DNA of 64,000 nucleotides from Sulfitobacter sp. F26204 (GCF_026410305.1 NZ_JAPMLQ010000007.1:1-64000); one strand, 5' to 3'; positions 7,633 through 17,152 are shown, numbered from the stretch's first letter. Numbers and translations: made by a program. Notes: generated by a model not told the origin, from the sequence alone.

Positions 7633-9954
7633 TTAGGCTGCGATGGAGTTTTCACGTTTCTTCGCGGCGAACATCCGTGAAAGCAGGGTCTGGCTCTCAT
7701 ATAGTTTCAGACAACGTCGGGCAGTGAGGTCGTGATTTGCACGATCAAAGCGTAATTCTGGAAAGGCGGTGAATAGCTCTTTCTGAGCAAGCGGGTGCAG
7801 CGCCTTGAGCCCCTCTTCGGCGAGGTGAAAGCTTTCGGTTTCTGCGCCGTCGGCAAAGATCACATGGTGTCGGTCAAGCATGAGATGGATATAGGTCACG
7901 CGCGCAGTTGGGGTTACGTCGGCACCTTCAAAATCAAGCATGTGACTTGCCGGCACAAAAACCTCGGTATCGCCAAACAACAATTCGGCACGCCAGTCGG
8001 CGATCAGCATCCGGTGTTGAGGAGATACGGTAAGCGGGCGCCGTGCACCGGTCAGGTCGGCGGCCAATGTAATCGGAGCATGTATGCTGGTGCCGGGGAC
8101 GGTGCTTTGTCCGGTCCAGCCCAACGGTTGTGGGCCATCGTCTTTGGTCAGGACCAGATCACCGGGACGCAGCGCTTCGACGGCACGTTCGCCATTGGAG
8201 GTCGCGATCATCGTGCCGGGGGTGAAGCAGATAATGTTTTCGATATTTGAAAAGTTCACAATGGTGCCATCCAGCATCGTGATGGTGCCGTCAAACGCAT
8301 CTGAGTCACCAGCGGATGCGGAATAGACCAATGTGGACCTGTCGGCCAGGCCATTCAGGTCAAGCGTGTCACCACCCGGTTCACCCGTTGTCCCGCCGTC
8401 GATGGTGATTGGGCTGGATCCGGCTTCCCCCAGATCGGTGAGAATAAACAGGTCTTCCCCATCGCCGCCATCTGCGACATCGCCTTGGGCAAGGAAAAAT
8501 GAATCGTCGCCATCATCGCCAAAAAGCGTATCGCTGCCGGTTCCGCCGGTGATCGTGTCATCACCGCCCTCACCAAAGATACTGTCGTCACCAGTGCCGC
8601 CATCGATAATGTCGTTGCCTGCACCTGTCGTTGTGGTGCCAAAAATTGGTGCATTCTGGAAGGGAACCGGATTCGCGCCGAGTTCCCCACCGCTGATCGT
8701 CATATTCAGGTCTTGCTCGGTCGCGTTTTCATCATCCTTGGCGTAAAGGATCACAACATCATGGGTGCCGGGGCCGAGCACGACAGATCCGTTCGCCGTA
8801 TTCGCGCCGAGTCCTTCAGACAGGAAAACCTGTTGCCCGTCGATATAAAGCGCAGCAGAATTATAAAAATCTGCATCGAAGGTATATGTGCCGCCTTGGA
8901 CATCGATCTGGGTCGAATAGACCAATGCATGGCCCGCATTATCGCCATAGCCGATACCGGTCGGTGTTCCCTGGCTCTGGATCTCGGGGTCTAGATCGTT
9001 TGTGGTGGCCGTTCCGAACGGGTTGACCTGAAACGTGGCGCCGCTGGGTGCGGTATCGCCTGAACTGACATCGATCGTGCCATCCGTCAGATCGAAATAG
9101 GTATCCAGAGAGGTGGATTCGGCATTGTCGGTTAAACCGTTGATGTCGATGTATTGAACAGTGAAGACCGGGGGGGCAAGACTTGCATCGCCATAGATGA
9201 CGTCGTCACCAACCCCTCCGGAAATCGAATCGTTGCCTTCGCCACCAAGGACAGTGTCGTTGCCATCCCCGGCAACGACGGTGTCATTGCCTGCACCTGC
9301 GTCAATCTTGTCGTCGTTATTTCCAGCGAGATTGTCATTGTCATCCACACGGTCGCCATCTGGGTCGTCGTTGTAGGAGGCATCGATCAGGTCGCTGCCG
9401 GCGGTACCATCGACAATGTAGTTCGGTGTTGGAACGTCATAGGCAAAATCCAGATCGTAACGGTTGGCGGTCATACCATAGACGTTGCTACCACCTGATG
9501 GAGCCGCCGTACCCAATGTGATGGATTCAATCGGCTTCGCTTCAAGAGCATCTGAATAGGTGCTTGGGCCGCTTGTTGGCGGCAAAAGGTAAAGATTGCC
9601 ATCGGTATCCTGCATCACCAGTGCATTCACTGTGGCAGTGGTGCCGTCGGAATAGGTGATGAGCGTGTTGTTGTAGGCCATGGTGGCGTCATGCGTTTGC
9701 GGAGCACCACCATCGATCGAAAACGTTTCGTTGGACGCCGCATTGTTAGCGTCATAGGCAGAGGTACTGCCCGAAGAGCCATAACTGTTGCTTGGGGTGT
9801 CAGAAAGCTGCTGAATGTTTTTTGACAGTTCCGTGCCTGGACCACCAAACGACAGCCCGTTCAGGGCTGCGTGGTTTTCTGAGGTATTGTTACCTTCGAC
9901 AGTGTCAATCTCGGGGGCGATTCCCAGAAAAAAGAGTGAAAAACTCGTAGGCAT
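7633..9954 (-). CDS. Secreted RTX-repeat protein with PA14-like and C-terminal Hint domains
   Basis: A 773-residue acidic protein. In order: a Ser/Thr/Gly-rich N-terminal region without a Sec signal; a first block of GGxGxD calcium-binding repeats (about 215-258, e.g. GAGNDTVVAGDGNDTVLGG); a PA14-like beta-sandwich region (about 264-425, with AALYIDG); a second GGxGxD block (about 440-505); and a C-terminal Hint module starting at Cys576 (CFTPGTMIAT, later SPQHRML). RTX repeats point to type I secretion and calcium-dependent folding outside the cell. Hint domains in this roseobacter family resemble inteins and may self-process at the Cys. The start follows GAAGGAA. No ABC/HlyD secretion genes are adjacent, so the exporter must be elsewhere. 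Confidence 0.87.
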   Translation of the reverse strand: MPTSFSLFFLGIAPEIDTVEGNNTSENHAALNGLSFGGPGTELSKNIQQLSDTPSNSYGSSGSTSAYDANNAASNETFSIDGGAPQTHDATMAYNNTLITYSDGTTATVNALVMQDTDGNLYLLPPTSGPSTYSDALEAKPIESITLGTAAPSGGSNVYGMTANRYDLDFAYDVPTPNYIVDGTAGSDLIDASYNDDPDGDRVDDNDNLAGNNDDKIDAGAGNDTVVAGDGNDTVLGGEGNDSISGGVGDDVIYGDASLAPPVFTVQYIDINGLTDNAESTSLDTYFDLTDGTIDVSSGDTAPSGATFQVNPFGTATTNDLDPEIQSQGTPTGIGYGDNAGHALVYSTQIDVQGGTYTFDADFYNSAALYIDGQQVFLSEGLGANTANGSVVLGPGTHDVVILYAKDDENATEQDLNMTISGGELGANPVPFQNAPIFGTTTTGAGNDIIDGGTGDDSIFGEGGDDTITGGTGSDTLFGDDGDDSFFLAQGDVADGGDGEDLFILTDLGEAGSSPITIDGGTTGEPGGDTLDLNGLADRSTLVYSASAGDSDAFDGTITMLDGTIVNFSNIENIICFTPGTMIATSNGERAVEALRPGDLVLTKDDGPQPLGWTGQSTVPGTSIHAPITLAADLTGARRPLTVSPQHRMLIADWRAELLFGDTEVFVPASHMLDFEGADVTPTARVTYIHLMLDRHHVIFADGAETESFHLAEEGLKALHPLAQKELFTAFPELRFDRANHDLTARRCLKLYESQTLLSRMFAAKKRENSIAA

Positions 9955-10980
9955 GCTCAGTTCCTTCCGCGCAGCAGATGACAGGTTTCACAGAGGGTCT
10001 TGGTGTATGAGGTGGCAGGGCAGGCAGAGTTGGCAGTGCCGTACAGGATCGCCTTGGCGATTGTGTCGGGTATCACCCAACCTCGTGGTCTTCCGAGCGT
10101 GTATGCCAAGCCTAAACGTCCTCTCTTCCGTTACTTTCCGGGTCGTCGGAGACATCGATCGATGCTCGAAGTGCCGGCTGGTTTCATCGAACAGAAGTAC
10201 AAAGCCTATGGGGCGAGATTGCGGGCCAATTGAGAAATGTTTGCGGCGCCCCGTCAGAGCCCTAGGAGCTAATCGAAAGATCCTACGTTTTAATGAACAC
10301 TCCCCGAGACAGGTAAAACAATTCCGGGCAGGCACCCTCTCGCGGTGCAATACGCGCGCTCAGTTCCCAGTGAGACAGACGTCCTTTCGAAAATGATTAG
10401 GGAGTGTGCAGCCCGCGTCGCTGTGGCATTCCAGATCAGGCATGGTTATGTAGGCATCGCTACGCAGCCGGTTGCCTTCATAGTGTTTTGTTTTATTTGG
10501 AAAATTTCCAAAAAAATTGGTGAGGGTGGAATTTCAGCGCCCAAAAAAGAAGTAATTTTGATGCAGTTTTTCAGGATCGCCCCAAAGTCCCGCACCGATC
10601 CCAATGCGGTTCAAACCTGTCGGTTGACAGTGGTATTCGTCGCGCGAATTGAAATGGAAATCGCAGGCGCAACTGAAGCTGTTGGGGTGTTTGTCAGACT
10701 GTGGCATGCCGATTTCGTTATGTCTCTCAACCCCAGTCTGTCATTGAAAAAGGCGGGAGGGCTGATCGCGCACCTGACGCAACATCATTAAATCGGAGGG
10801 AAATCCGGCGAGCCCATTTTGTTGGAAACATGGCAAAAACCGGAAGACTGCCGGTTTCAGTGCAGACCCGTCATGTTGAACATTCTGCAACCCTTGCAAT
10901 GTCCGCAACACGGGGCGAATTTCCAAAATGCGCAGCGCCTTGCTTAGCCGTGACATGAAGTGATCAGAAATCGTGTAGTT
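9955..10980. other. 1-kb intergenic stretch, no clear gene
   Basis: Between the divergently read Hint gene and the end of the catalase gene there is no frame with a recognisable family. Frames at 10000-10233, 10345-10791 and 10701-10958 have neither good ribosome-binding sites nor family features. The stretch holds an AT-rich segment around 10490-10565 with a perfect 7-bp-arm inverted repeat, TTGGAAA (10497-10503) and TTTCCAA (10505-10511). It may include the promoter of the Hint gene near 9960-10100. Confidence 0.5.
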
Positions 10981-10985
10981 GGATT

Positions 10986-11023
10986 GACCTTTGCGCGAGG
11001 CTGTTCAACCCGGCGCAAAGGTC
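10986..11023 (-). terminator. Hairpin downstream of catalase, possible terminator
   Basis: GACCTTTGCGC (10986-10996) and GCGCAAAGGTC (11013-11023) are perfect 11-bp inverted arms around a 16-base loop, 10 bases beyond the catalase stop on the minus strand. No T tract follows in the minus direction, so it is either a non-canonical terminator or a 3'-end-stabilising hairpin. Confidence 0.55.
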
Positions 11024-11033
11024 GTTTCAGTGC

Positions 11034-12488
11034 TTAGCCTTCGCGCACACCTTTTTCGATTTGGTCGCCAAGTGTTTTGTCGACATTACGCCAGTATTCA
11101 AAAGCGCGTTTGAGGATGGGTTCGGATACACCGCCCTTCAGGTGGCCGACAACGTTGGACACCAAACGGGCACGTTCGGCATCATCCAGCACATCGCGCA
11201 CGAGCGTTCCGGCCTGACCCCAATCGTCATCATCTTTGCGCAGGGTATAGGCGGCACGGACCATTTCACCGTCTGCGTGCCACTTGCCTGCATCATCGGT
11301 CAGTGAGGGATCCGCATGCGGTCCGCCATAGGAGTTCGGTGCGTATACCGGATCACTGACGTTATCGACCCGCATGGCACCGTCCTTGCTGTAGCTGTGG
11401 ACGGGTGATTTGGGACGGTTCACCGGGATCTGCTTGAAATTTGCCCCCAGCCGCGCGCGGTGCGCGTCGGAATAGGAGAAACTCCGCCCCAACAGCATTT
11501 TGTCGGGGCTAAGGCCGATCCCGCGCACCAGGCTGTCCGGTGCAAAAGCGGCCTGCTCAATTTGGGTGTGGAAATCGGTCGGGTTTTGGTTCAGCGTCAG
11601 TTTGCCCACCTCGATCAGCGGATAGTCCGCATGTGGCCAGACTTTGGTCAGGTCGAATGGGTTGAAACGATAGGTCTTGGCCTCCTCGAACGGCATGATC
11701 TGCATGTGCAGCGTCCATGTCGGGAAATTGCCCTCCTTGATCGCATTGAACAGGTCGCGTCGGTGATAGTCGCCATCCTCGCCAGCGATCTTGTCGGCCT
11801 CCGCTTGGGTCAGGAACTCATTGCCCTGATCGGTCTTGAAGTGATATTTGACCCAGAATTTTTCGCCATCCGCATTGGCCCAGCTATAAGTGTGGCTGGA
11901 GAAACCGTCCATGTGACGCCAGGTTTTCGGAATGCCGCGATCACCCATCAACCATGTGACCTGATGCGCAGATTCCGGGGACAGAGACCAGAAATCCCAT
12001 TGCATGTCGTGGTCGCGCAGGCCGCTGTCGGCGCGGCGCTTTTGGGAGCGGATGAAATGCTGGAACTTCATCGGGTCACGCAGGAAGAAGACCGGCGTGT
12101 TGTTGCCGACCATGTCGTAGTTGCCTTCGCTTGTATAGAACTTCAACGAAAAGCCGCGCGGATCGCGCCATGTGTCCGGGCTGCCCTGTTCGCCGGCCAC
12201 TGTGGAAAACCGGATCAGAATGTCAGTTTTCGTACCGGGCTGGAACACTGCCGCACGGGTGTATTTGCTGACGTCTTGCGTCACCTCGAAATGGCCAAAG
12301 GCACCGCCGCCTTTGGCGTGGGGCTGGCGTTCTGGGATCCGCTCGCGGTTGAATGCGGCCATCTGTTCAATCAGGTAATGATCTTGTAGCAGAATGGGGC
12401 CATCTGGCCCGATTGTGAGCGAATGTTCGTCGCTGGCGACAGGCGCACCTCCGTCGTTGGTGGTATATTTACCCTTGTCATTTGACAT
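11034..12488 (-). CDS. Catalase (monofunctional haem, small-subunit type)
   Basis: A 484-residue haem catalase that converts hydrogen peroxide to water and oxygen. The distal His57 lies in [11 protein letters not shown], the RFSTVAGE motif and the distal-Asn region GNYDMVGNN follow, and the proximal haem-ligand tyrosine is Tyr339 in [14 protein letters not shown]. The length fits the ~480-residue small-subunit class. The frame extends upstream, but the ATG at 12488 follows a good AAGGAG site and starts the conserved N-terminus. Adjacent genes (flavodoxin-like protein, Rrf2 regulator) fit a redox-stress neighbourhood, but no OxyR-type regulator is next to it. Confidence 0.95.
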   Translation of the reverse strand: MSNDKGKYTTNDGGAPVASDEHSLTIGPDGPILLQDHYLIEQMAAFNRERIPERQPHAKGGGAFGHFEVTQDVSKYTRAAVFQPGTKTDILIRFSTVAGEQGSPDTWRDPRGFSLKFYTSEGNYDMVGNNTPVFFLRDPMKFQHFIRSQKRRADSGLRDHDMQWDFWSLSPESAHQVTWLMGDRGIPKTWRHMDGFSSHTYSWANADGEKFWVKYHFKTDQGNEFLTQAEADKIAGEDGDYHRRDLFNAIKEGNFPTWTLHMQIMPFEEAKTYRFNPFDLTKVWPHADYPLIEVGKLTLNQNPTDFHTQIEQAAFAPDSLVRGIGLSPDKMLLGRSFSYSDAHRARLGANFKQIPVNRPKSPVHSYSKDGAMRVDNVSDPVYAPNSYGGPHADPSLTDDAGKWHADGEMVRAAYTLRKDDDDWGQAGTLVRDVLDDAERARLVSNVVGHLKGGVSEPILKRAFEYWRNVDKTLGDQIEKGVREG

Positions 12489-12710
12489 GATCACGTCTCC
12501 TTCATGATACGCATGTGGCCAATGCCACATATTCGGTGTTGGTCAGACTTTTCCCTTCAGGCAAAAAAATTTCTTACCTGTTCGCTCGGTCTGACGGCGA
12601 CGACATGGAACCCTTTATCCCGACCGGACGCAAGGCCCGCCGGGAGACTCTGTGATCACTGGTGCATCGTTGCTGTGAGGCCGGTCGCAAAGCTGATGAT
12701 CACGTCCCGG

Positions 12711-13196
12711 TCAGAAAACCCCCATCTGCATTCCGGCACCCATCGCAGAGCCAAGGTCGCGGCAGAGTTTGAGTTTTCCCTCGGGAATGACCTTTTCCGC
12801 CAAGATCGCTTCCGGTGCCTGGGCGTCTGTGCATATGATCAAGGGGGGTTGGATTTCCTTCAACCGCCACCCCTGTGCGATGCGGGCGGTTTGACGCGCC
12901 GCATTTGCCCCGTCCGATCCGGCGCAGACCATCTGCGCATAGGGGTGCCCTTCGATCCGCCCGAGAACCGGGTAATAGCTGCGGTCAAAGAAATCTTTCA
13001 TCATGCCCGCGATCGCGGCAAGGTTTTCGGGTGCGCAAAAGATATACCCGTCGGCCTGCAAGAGATCTTCTGGCCCTGCTTCGGAGGCTGCTTTCAGTTG
13101 AGTCGTCACCTCGCTGCTGGCAGCGGTGCAGGCTGCTTCGGCCATTTGCCGGCTGCCCCCGGTCATAGAATGATAAACGATCAATAGTTGCTTCAT
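12711..13196 (-). CDS. Flavodoxin-like NAD(P)H-dependent oxidoreductase
   Basis: A 161-residue flavodoxin-fold protein. The N-terminal LLIVYHSMTGGSRQMAEA is the FMN phosphate-binding loop; APENLAAIAGMMKDFFDR is the second flavin-contacting segment of the NAD(P)H-dependent FMN reductase family. It probably moves electrons to quinones or another acceptor in the cytoplasm. It lies 222 bases upstream of catalase on the same strand, too far to be sure of co-transcription. The partner is unknown. Confidence 0.85.
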   Translation of the reverse strand: MKQLLIVYHSMTGGSRQMAEAACTAASSEVTTQLKAASEAGPEDLLQADGYIFCAPENLAAIAGMMKDFFDRSYYPVLGRIEGHPYAQMVCAGSDGANAARQTARIAQGWRLKEIQPPLIICTDAQAPEAILAEKVIPEGKLKLCRDLGSAMGAGMQMGVF

Positions 13197-13262
13197 TCTG
13201 ACACCTTAGGTCATGAGGCGAAACTTTCCAAACAACCTCGCAGCCGGACCTCACACACTGCT

Positions 13263-13740
13263 TCATTGATCTGGACAGCATTTTGGTTTCGACCCGCAGG
13301 CAACACATATGGCAATGGTGGCGCGGTATCTGCGCCGCCCGGTTTTGGGTTCTTTCCTGCGACGAGACTGCAACAAATGCTGACCTTCGGGACAAGAATA
13401 GCGGTCGTTTTCTGCATCCCAATCGAAGACTGATCGGGAGAATGTGCCCTCTGTGCGCTCCCCTTTGTCGACCAAAGGAATGAACGGAATGGTGCCGCGT
13501 TTCATTGTCAGCCAAGCCAGGGACACGGCCGACCCATAGGCTGTCTGCGCCGCCTACCAGTCGGGCTTGATGCCGAAGCGTTCCTCTGTCCGGTCGATCA
13601 TGGTTTGTGCGGCATCCACGAGTGCCGGCATCCAGAAACCGATCAATCTCGCGCAGAAGATGGTCCGCAGAGACATGGGTCTCAAGATCAAAGTCTAAAA
13701 CGACCGAGCTGGTGCTTCCTGAACACCCATCATCGTCAAA
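13263..13740 (-). pseudogene. Truncated IS1182-family transposase remnant
   Basis: Two pieces of an IS1182-type DDE transposase are recognisable. An N-terminal piece (FDLETHVSADHLLREIDRFLDAG, near 13625-13697) is joined after a large internal deletion to the C-terminal part in another frame (DAAQTMIDRTEERFGIKPDW, a TAG at 13554-13556, then AYGSA..IPFIPLVDKGERTEGTFSR..YSCPEG..CVACGSKPKCC). The C-terminus stops early at 13263. Internal deletion, frameshift and stop codon make it non-functional. No terminal inverted repeats were found, so the ends of the original element are unknown. Confidence 0.8.
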
Positions 13741-13915
13741 CCCCACCTCTTCCTACACAGAGAAGTGAATCAAACGACTTGGCGCAAAGTAGAAAAGACC
13801 TCTTCAACAAAATAGGCTCGCTCCGGACCTTAGCTGCAAGGAACATGGATGGCTGAAAAGCGGACAAGGTTTGATTTCGCTGCGATTGCGTTAATGTCTG
13901 CATTGGAAGCCTTTG

Positions 13916-14353
13916 TCAGATCCTAACTCCTACTCTTACGCTGACTGTCTCTGGGTCAGTTGCATCATAGACATCGTAATCAGCGAGATATGATCGGTTG
14001 AGGTCACCGGTCCAAATGGCTTGCCATTGAGAGATCAAGGACTCCGGCTGCGGACCTTTCACCTCATATGTAACGACAGATTGTTTGGGCACTTCCGCGC
14101 TATGAAGACCCTCTGGCGCATCTGCCGACGAGGCGCGATACCCAATGGTCATGCGATACGGGTCCATGAAACCCCCTTCGTAGTCGTGATACACGCAGTA
14201 GATATCTTCAGAAGCGTCGGCACCAACCGTTCTGCGAACATCGCTCGAATGGAAGGCTTCCCAGAGCGCTCCAATAGCTGCTGGGTCATCATTTCTGACC
14301 ACCTTTGACAGGCCGATAACCGTGAACCCCTCTTCCTCTAGTGTGTGAGACAT
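13916..14353 (-). CDS. GyrI-like / AraC effector-binding domain protein
   Basis: A 145-residue stand-alone effector-binding domain of the GyrI-like/Cass2 type (YCVYHDYEGGFMDPYRMTIGY, SVVTYEVKGPQPESLISQWQAIW). Such proteins bind cationic or amphipathic small molecules without a DNA-binding domain. It diverges from the Rrf2 gene at 14412 across only 58 bases containing the inverted repeat 14382-14408, so both directions may be controlled by the Rrf2 protein. The ligand is unknown. Confidence 0.8.
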   Translation of the reverse strand: MSHTLEEEGFTVIGLSKVVRNDDPAAIGALWEAFHSSDVRRTVGADASEDIYCVYHDYEGGFMDPYRMTIGYRASSADAPEGLHSAEVPKQSVVTYEVKGPQPESLISQWQAIWTGDLNRSYLADYDVYDATDPETVSVRVGVRI

Positions 14354-14381
14354 TCTGCTTCCCTTTCGCTGAATTTTTATT

Positions 14382-14408
14382 AAACTACGATAAACACTAT
14401 CGGAGTTT
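14382..14408. promoter_or_regulatory. Inverted repeat, probable Rrf2 operator
   Basis: AAACTACGATA, five bases (AACAC), then TATCGGAGTTT form 11-bp arms matching at 10 of 11 positions. The repeat ends three bases before the Rrf2 ATG, so it overlaps that gene's ribosome-binding region (GGAG), and lies in the promoter zone of the divergent effector-binding gene. Its size and AT-rich dyad fit Rrf2-family operators. The repeat is seen; binding is inferred. Confidence 0.7.
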
Positions 14409-14411
14409 ATA

Positions 14412-14912
14412 ATGCAGCTTTCAGAAACTGTCGAGTGGGGGCTTCATGCCTGCCTTGCCCTTGCTATGATGCCTGACGGCGCGCGCATTCCAGCGCGCTC
14501 TTTGGCGGAATACCACGGGATCAAACCTGGTTATTTCTCCAAGGCGATGCAAAAGCTCGTGGCTGCCGGGATCATTCAATCTGTGGAAGGTCGGTCTGGT
14601 GGGTTGGCCCTAGCGAAACCAGCTGAAGATGTTTCACTTCTCCAGATCGTGATGGCCTTGGAGGACCATAAAACTTTCTTCCGTTGCACTGAAATCCGTC
14701 AGAAAGGCCCCTGCGCTGCAGCACCAAAACACTACCGAACGCCCTGCAACATCGCACGGGTCATGCACAAAGCGGATGCCGAATGGCGGCGTGTTCTTGC
14801 AACAACCAGCCTTGCCGATTTGAGGCAATCCGCCACTGCCGAACCCATTCCCGGAATAAATGAGGCAACACAGGATTGGCTCGCTGAGACCGGCGCTGTC
14901 CGGGGGCTTTAG
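14412..14912 (+). CDS. Rrf2-family transcriptional regulator, three-cysteine
   Basis: A 166-residue Rrf2 regulator with a winged helix-turn-helix (ARSLAEYHGIKPGYFSKAMQKL, then the wing SVEGRSGGLALAKP). Cys92, Cys101 and Cys112 form a CX8CX10C pattern, looser than in IscR or NsrR, so it could bind an Fe-S cluster or act as a thiol switch. It probably autorepresses through the repeat directly before its start. The next gene, a DMT-family transporter, begins at the base after its stop, so the exporter is probably its main target. Confidence 0.9.
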   Translation: MQLSETVEWGLHACLALAMMPDGARIPARSLAEYHGIKPGYFSKAMQKLVAAGIIQSVEGRSGGLALAKPAEDVSLLQIVMALEDHKTFFRCTEIRQKGPCAAAPKHYRTPCNIARVMHKADAEWRRVLATTSLADLRQSATAEPIPGINEATQDWLAETGAVRGL

Positions 14913-15800
14913 ATGCAGGCGCAAAGCAGGGGTGATGCAAACACATCTGGTCAATGCGTCGGGATAGTTTTGATGACTGCTGCAATGCTGGTCATCCCAA
15001 TTGTGGATGGGATGGCAAAGTACCTGAGTGCCGATTTCTCACCCTTGTTCGTAAGTTGGGCCAGATATGCAGCCTCAACTGCTTTAATCCTGCCAATTGC
15101 GTTCGCGCGCAATGGGCGAAGAATGTTCCCGTCCGATGGCATTCCGCTTCATGCCCTACGCACACTTTGCCTCGTCGGGGCAATGACGCTGTATTTCTTT
15201 GCAATATCGAAGGTGTCGTTGGTGATCGCTGCAAGCGCTTATTTCGTGGGACCTTTGGTCGCGGTCGCCCTGTCCGTTACGGTCCTCGGTGAGCGGCTAA
15301 CTACGACCAAAGTTGCGGGTATGCTGGTTGGTTTAATTGGGGCTTTGATTGTCCTGAAGCCGTCCGGCAACTTTGACGCCTATGTAATTCTCGCGTTGTG
15401 TGCTGGGTGCCTCTTTGCAATCTATCTGGTGATCACACGCCGGACATCTGTTCAGAGCGAACCAATCAGGGCACTTTCATTTCAATGTTTTTTCGGCACA
15501 TTGTTGCTGACGCCTCCCGCACTCTTTGTTGCTGAGATACCGGCATACGATTTGGTGCCTCTGTTCATTGGCCTTGGCCTGTTCTCACTGCTGGGTCATT
15601 TCTTGACGATCATTGCCTTCCAGAAAGCAGAAGCATCAACGCTTGCACCGCTTGTCTATGTCGAACTTATCGGGGCTGCGGCAATCGGTTTTTTCTTTTT
15701 TTCGGATGTGCCCACTCTATTGACCATCGTGGGAGCTGTCCTAATCGCTACCTCTGGATTGATTGTCACAATCAGTGCGAAAAGACGTAGCTCGCATTGA
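14913..15800 (+). CDS. DMT-superfamily (EamA) transporter
   Basis: A 295-residue inner-membrane protein with about ten helices arranged as two EamA repeats; the GERLTTTKVAGMLVGLIGALIVLKP segment ends the first repeat in typical fashion. DMT transporters usually export amino acids, metabolites or drugs; the substrate is not apparent. The ATG directly abuts the Rrf2 stop codon, indicating co-transcription and translational coupling. Confidence 0.9.
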   Translation: MQAQSRGDANTSGQCVGIVLMTAAMLVIPIVDGMAKYLSADFSPLFVSWARYAASTALILPIAFARNGRRMFPSDGIPLHALRTLCLVGAMTLYFFAISKVSLVIAASAYFVGPLVAVALSVTVLGERLTTTKVAGMLVGLIGALIVLKPSGNFDAYVILALCAGCLFAIYLVITRRTSVQSEPIRALSFQCFFGTLLLTPPALFVAEIPAYDLVPLFIGLGLFSLLGHFLTIIAFQKAEASTLAPLVYVELIGAAAIGFFFFSDVPTLLTIVGAVLIATSGLIVTISAKRRSSH

Positions 15801-15945
15801 CGGATCGCGCAGGGCCCCGACATTCGAGCTTTCCGTAGCATCCGGTAGTATGGGCTCTTTTGAGACCTCGGATGCAGCGCAGCATCATGTGATATGTTGA
15901 TTTGTCGACGTCGGGTTCTCTGAACGACATCATCGGCGCAAGCTT

Positions 15946-16356
15946 TCAACGGGGAAATCCGTTGATCCTTTCGATGGAGGCCAGATCGTTGTCCCAATTC
16001 GCGCGACTGGAACAGCAGATATGCGCGTTGGGTCGCATGTGGAACTGGCTGTCAAGCGACCCTGCCGGCACCACAATCAAACCAATCTCTGGCTGGGAAA
16101 CAGGCAGTGCGGATCCGCAGTCGGAGCAAAAGCTCTTCATGTGGCGTGAACCAGGGAGATGAAACGTCTTGATGTTTGCCTCGCCTGAAACCCAGATGAG
16201 TTCGGCTGAGGAAGAAAACAGGTTTGCCGAATGGGCCGAACCGCTATCCTTGCGGCAGCGGGAGCAATGGCACAGGAAAAAGCTCTCGAACTCTCCTGAT
16301 ATGCGGAATTTCACTGCGCCGCAGAGGCATTGTCCCCAAGTCGGATTGTTGTCCAT
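15946..16356 (-). CDS. GFA/CENP-V-family zinc protein
   Basis: A 136-residue protein of the glutathione-dependent formaldehyde-activating (GFA/CENP-V) fold. The paired zinc-binding cysteine motifs are visible: GQCLCGAVKF near the N-terminus, CHCSRCRKDSG around residues 29-39 and SFCSDCGSALP around residues 75-85. Most members have no proven activity; the name comes from Gfa of Paracoccus, whose catalytic role has been questioned. It is a stand-alone gene with 145 bases of empty sequence to the DMT gene on its other side. Confidence 0.88.
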   Translation of the reverse strand: MDNNPTWGQCLCGAVKFRISGEFESFFLCHCSRCRKDSGSAHSANLFSSSAELIWVSGEANIKTFHLPGSRHMKSFCSDCGSALPVSQPEIGLIVVPAGSLDSQFHMRPNAHICCSSRANWDNDLASIERINGFPR

Positions 16357-16600
16357 TCACACTCCTCGCGACCGGCACCGCCCTGCTGCCAGTTGAACGC
16401 ATCTCTTTTTTCCCTTGTATCCGCGTGTTGGATCCGGGTCAAAAGGGCTCAAAGAGAGACAGTTTCGGCATCACAGAACATCATCGAATTGAAAACCATG
16501 CCTTCTGCCGTTCACGGCCCCTAAGGAATTCCCTACATTCATCCCTGCCAGGCTTCGATAGGGTCATTCCAGCATACATGGACTGGAACAGCTCTATGGA

Positions 16601-16765
16601 TTACCACACCGACTTGAGCCCACCAGGTTTCAGCTCATGCTGTCGTATCATGAGGTAGGCCCGTGCTGCGTCCTGCACGGTCTGCCTGGGTTGTGCCTCA
16701 ACCTGATACTGAACTGGATCAGAGTGCTGCAGTGCGGCCCGGAGGGTGCTCAGATCGGGTAGCAT
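16601..16765 (-). CDS. Small ORF of 54 residues, possibly phage-derived
   Basis: A 54-codon frame (MLPDLSTLRAALQHSDPVQY at the start, ending KPGGLKSVW) preceded by a strong GGAGG ribosome-binding site 5 bases before its ATG. The composition (Gln, Ala, charged) is protein-like. It overlaps the end of an upstream minus-strand frame in the remnant region. I do not recognise the family. The tight overlap and position beside tRNA-Gln suggest a phage or plasmid origin. Confidence 0.35.
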   Translation of the reverse strand: MLPDLSTLRAALQHSDPVQYQVEAQPRQTVQDAARAYLMIRQHELKPGGLKSVW

Positions 16766-16769
16766 ATGT

Positions 16770-17150
16770 ACCTCCAACAGCCGTTGTTGTCAGTGGCTGA
16801 GAAGCAGTCCTTGACAGGGCCTGCTGTACGGTTTCGTCATACCGCGTGTTGACTTCAGCGGCCGTTTGACGCGCCCTGTGGCATCACCGGTGTGAGGAAC
16901 TGCTTGAGGGCTTGCGTTCCCTGCAGGGTAGTGACCTCCTTGCCGCCCCGAACACCTGCAGCCAGGGTCAGCGGCGGATAATCGACGGGACGACTGGGAA
17001 TACGAGGCCACTGGCGTTGACTGCGAGCTGCTGTAGCGCTGTGGCAGCGGCGTCTAGGACTGTCTAAGGCGCACCCGACACACCCGAACCACCTGGGGCA
17101 TTCCCGTGACCGGGGGGGCTCCAACGTCTTGCTAACTTGGTTCAGAAGGT
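16770..17150 (-). pseudogene. Degenerate phage-like coding remnants next to tRNA-Gln
   Basis: Read on the minus strand, successive short frames look protein-like but are broken by stops and shifts: TVLDAAATALQQLAVNASGL, then GGKEVTTLQGTQALKQFLTP, then ARQTAAEVNTRYDETVQQAL. Together they resemble one or two decayed Ala/Gln/Thr-rich structural-type proteins. I cannot name the family. They begin immediately past the 3' end of tRNA-Gln, a common integration site, which supports a former integrated element. No duplicated tRNA 3' end (att site) was found in the window. Confidence 0.35.
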
Positions 17151-17152
17151 AC

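Noticed and set aside
11460-12389. 309-codon plus-strand frame over the catalase gene
   Set aside because: The catalase frame has all catalytic motifs; the opposite frame is a shadow.
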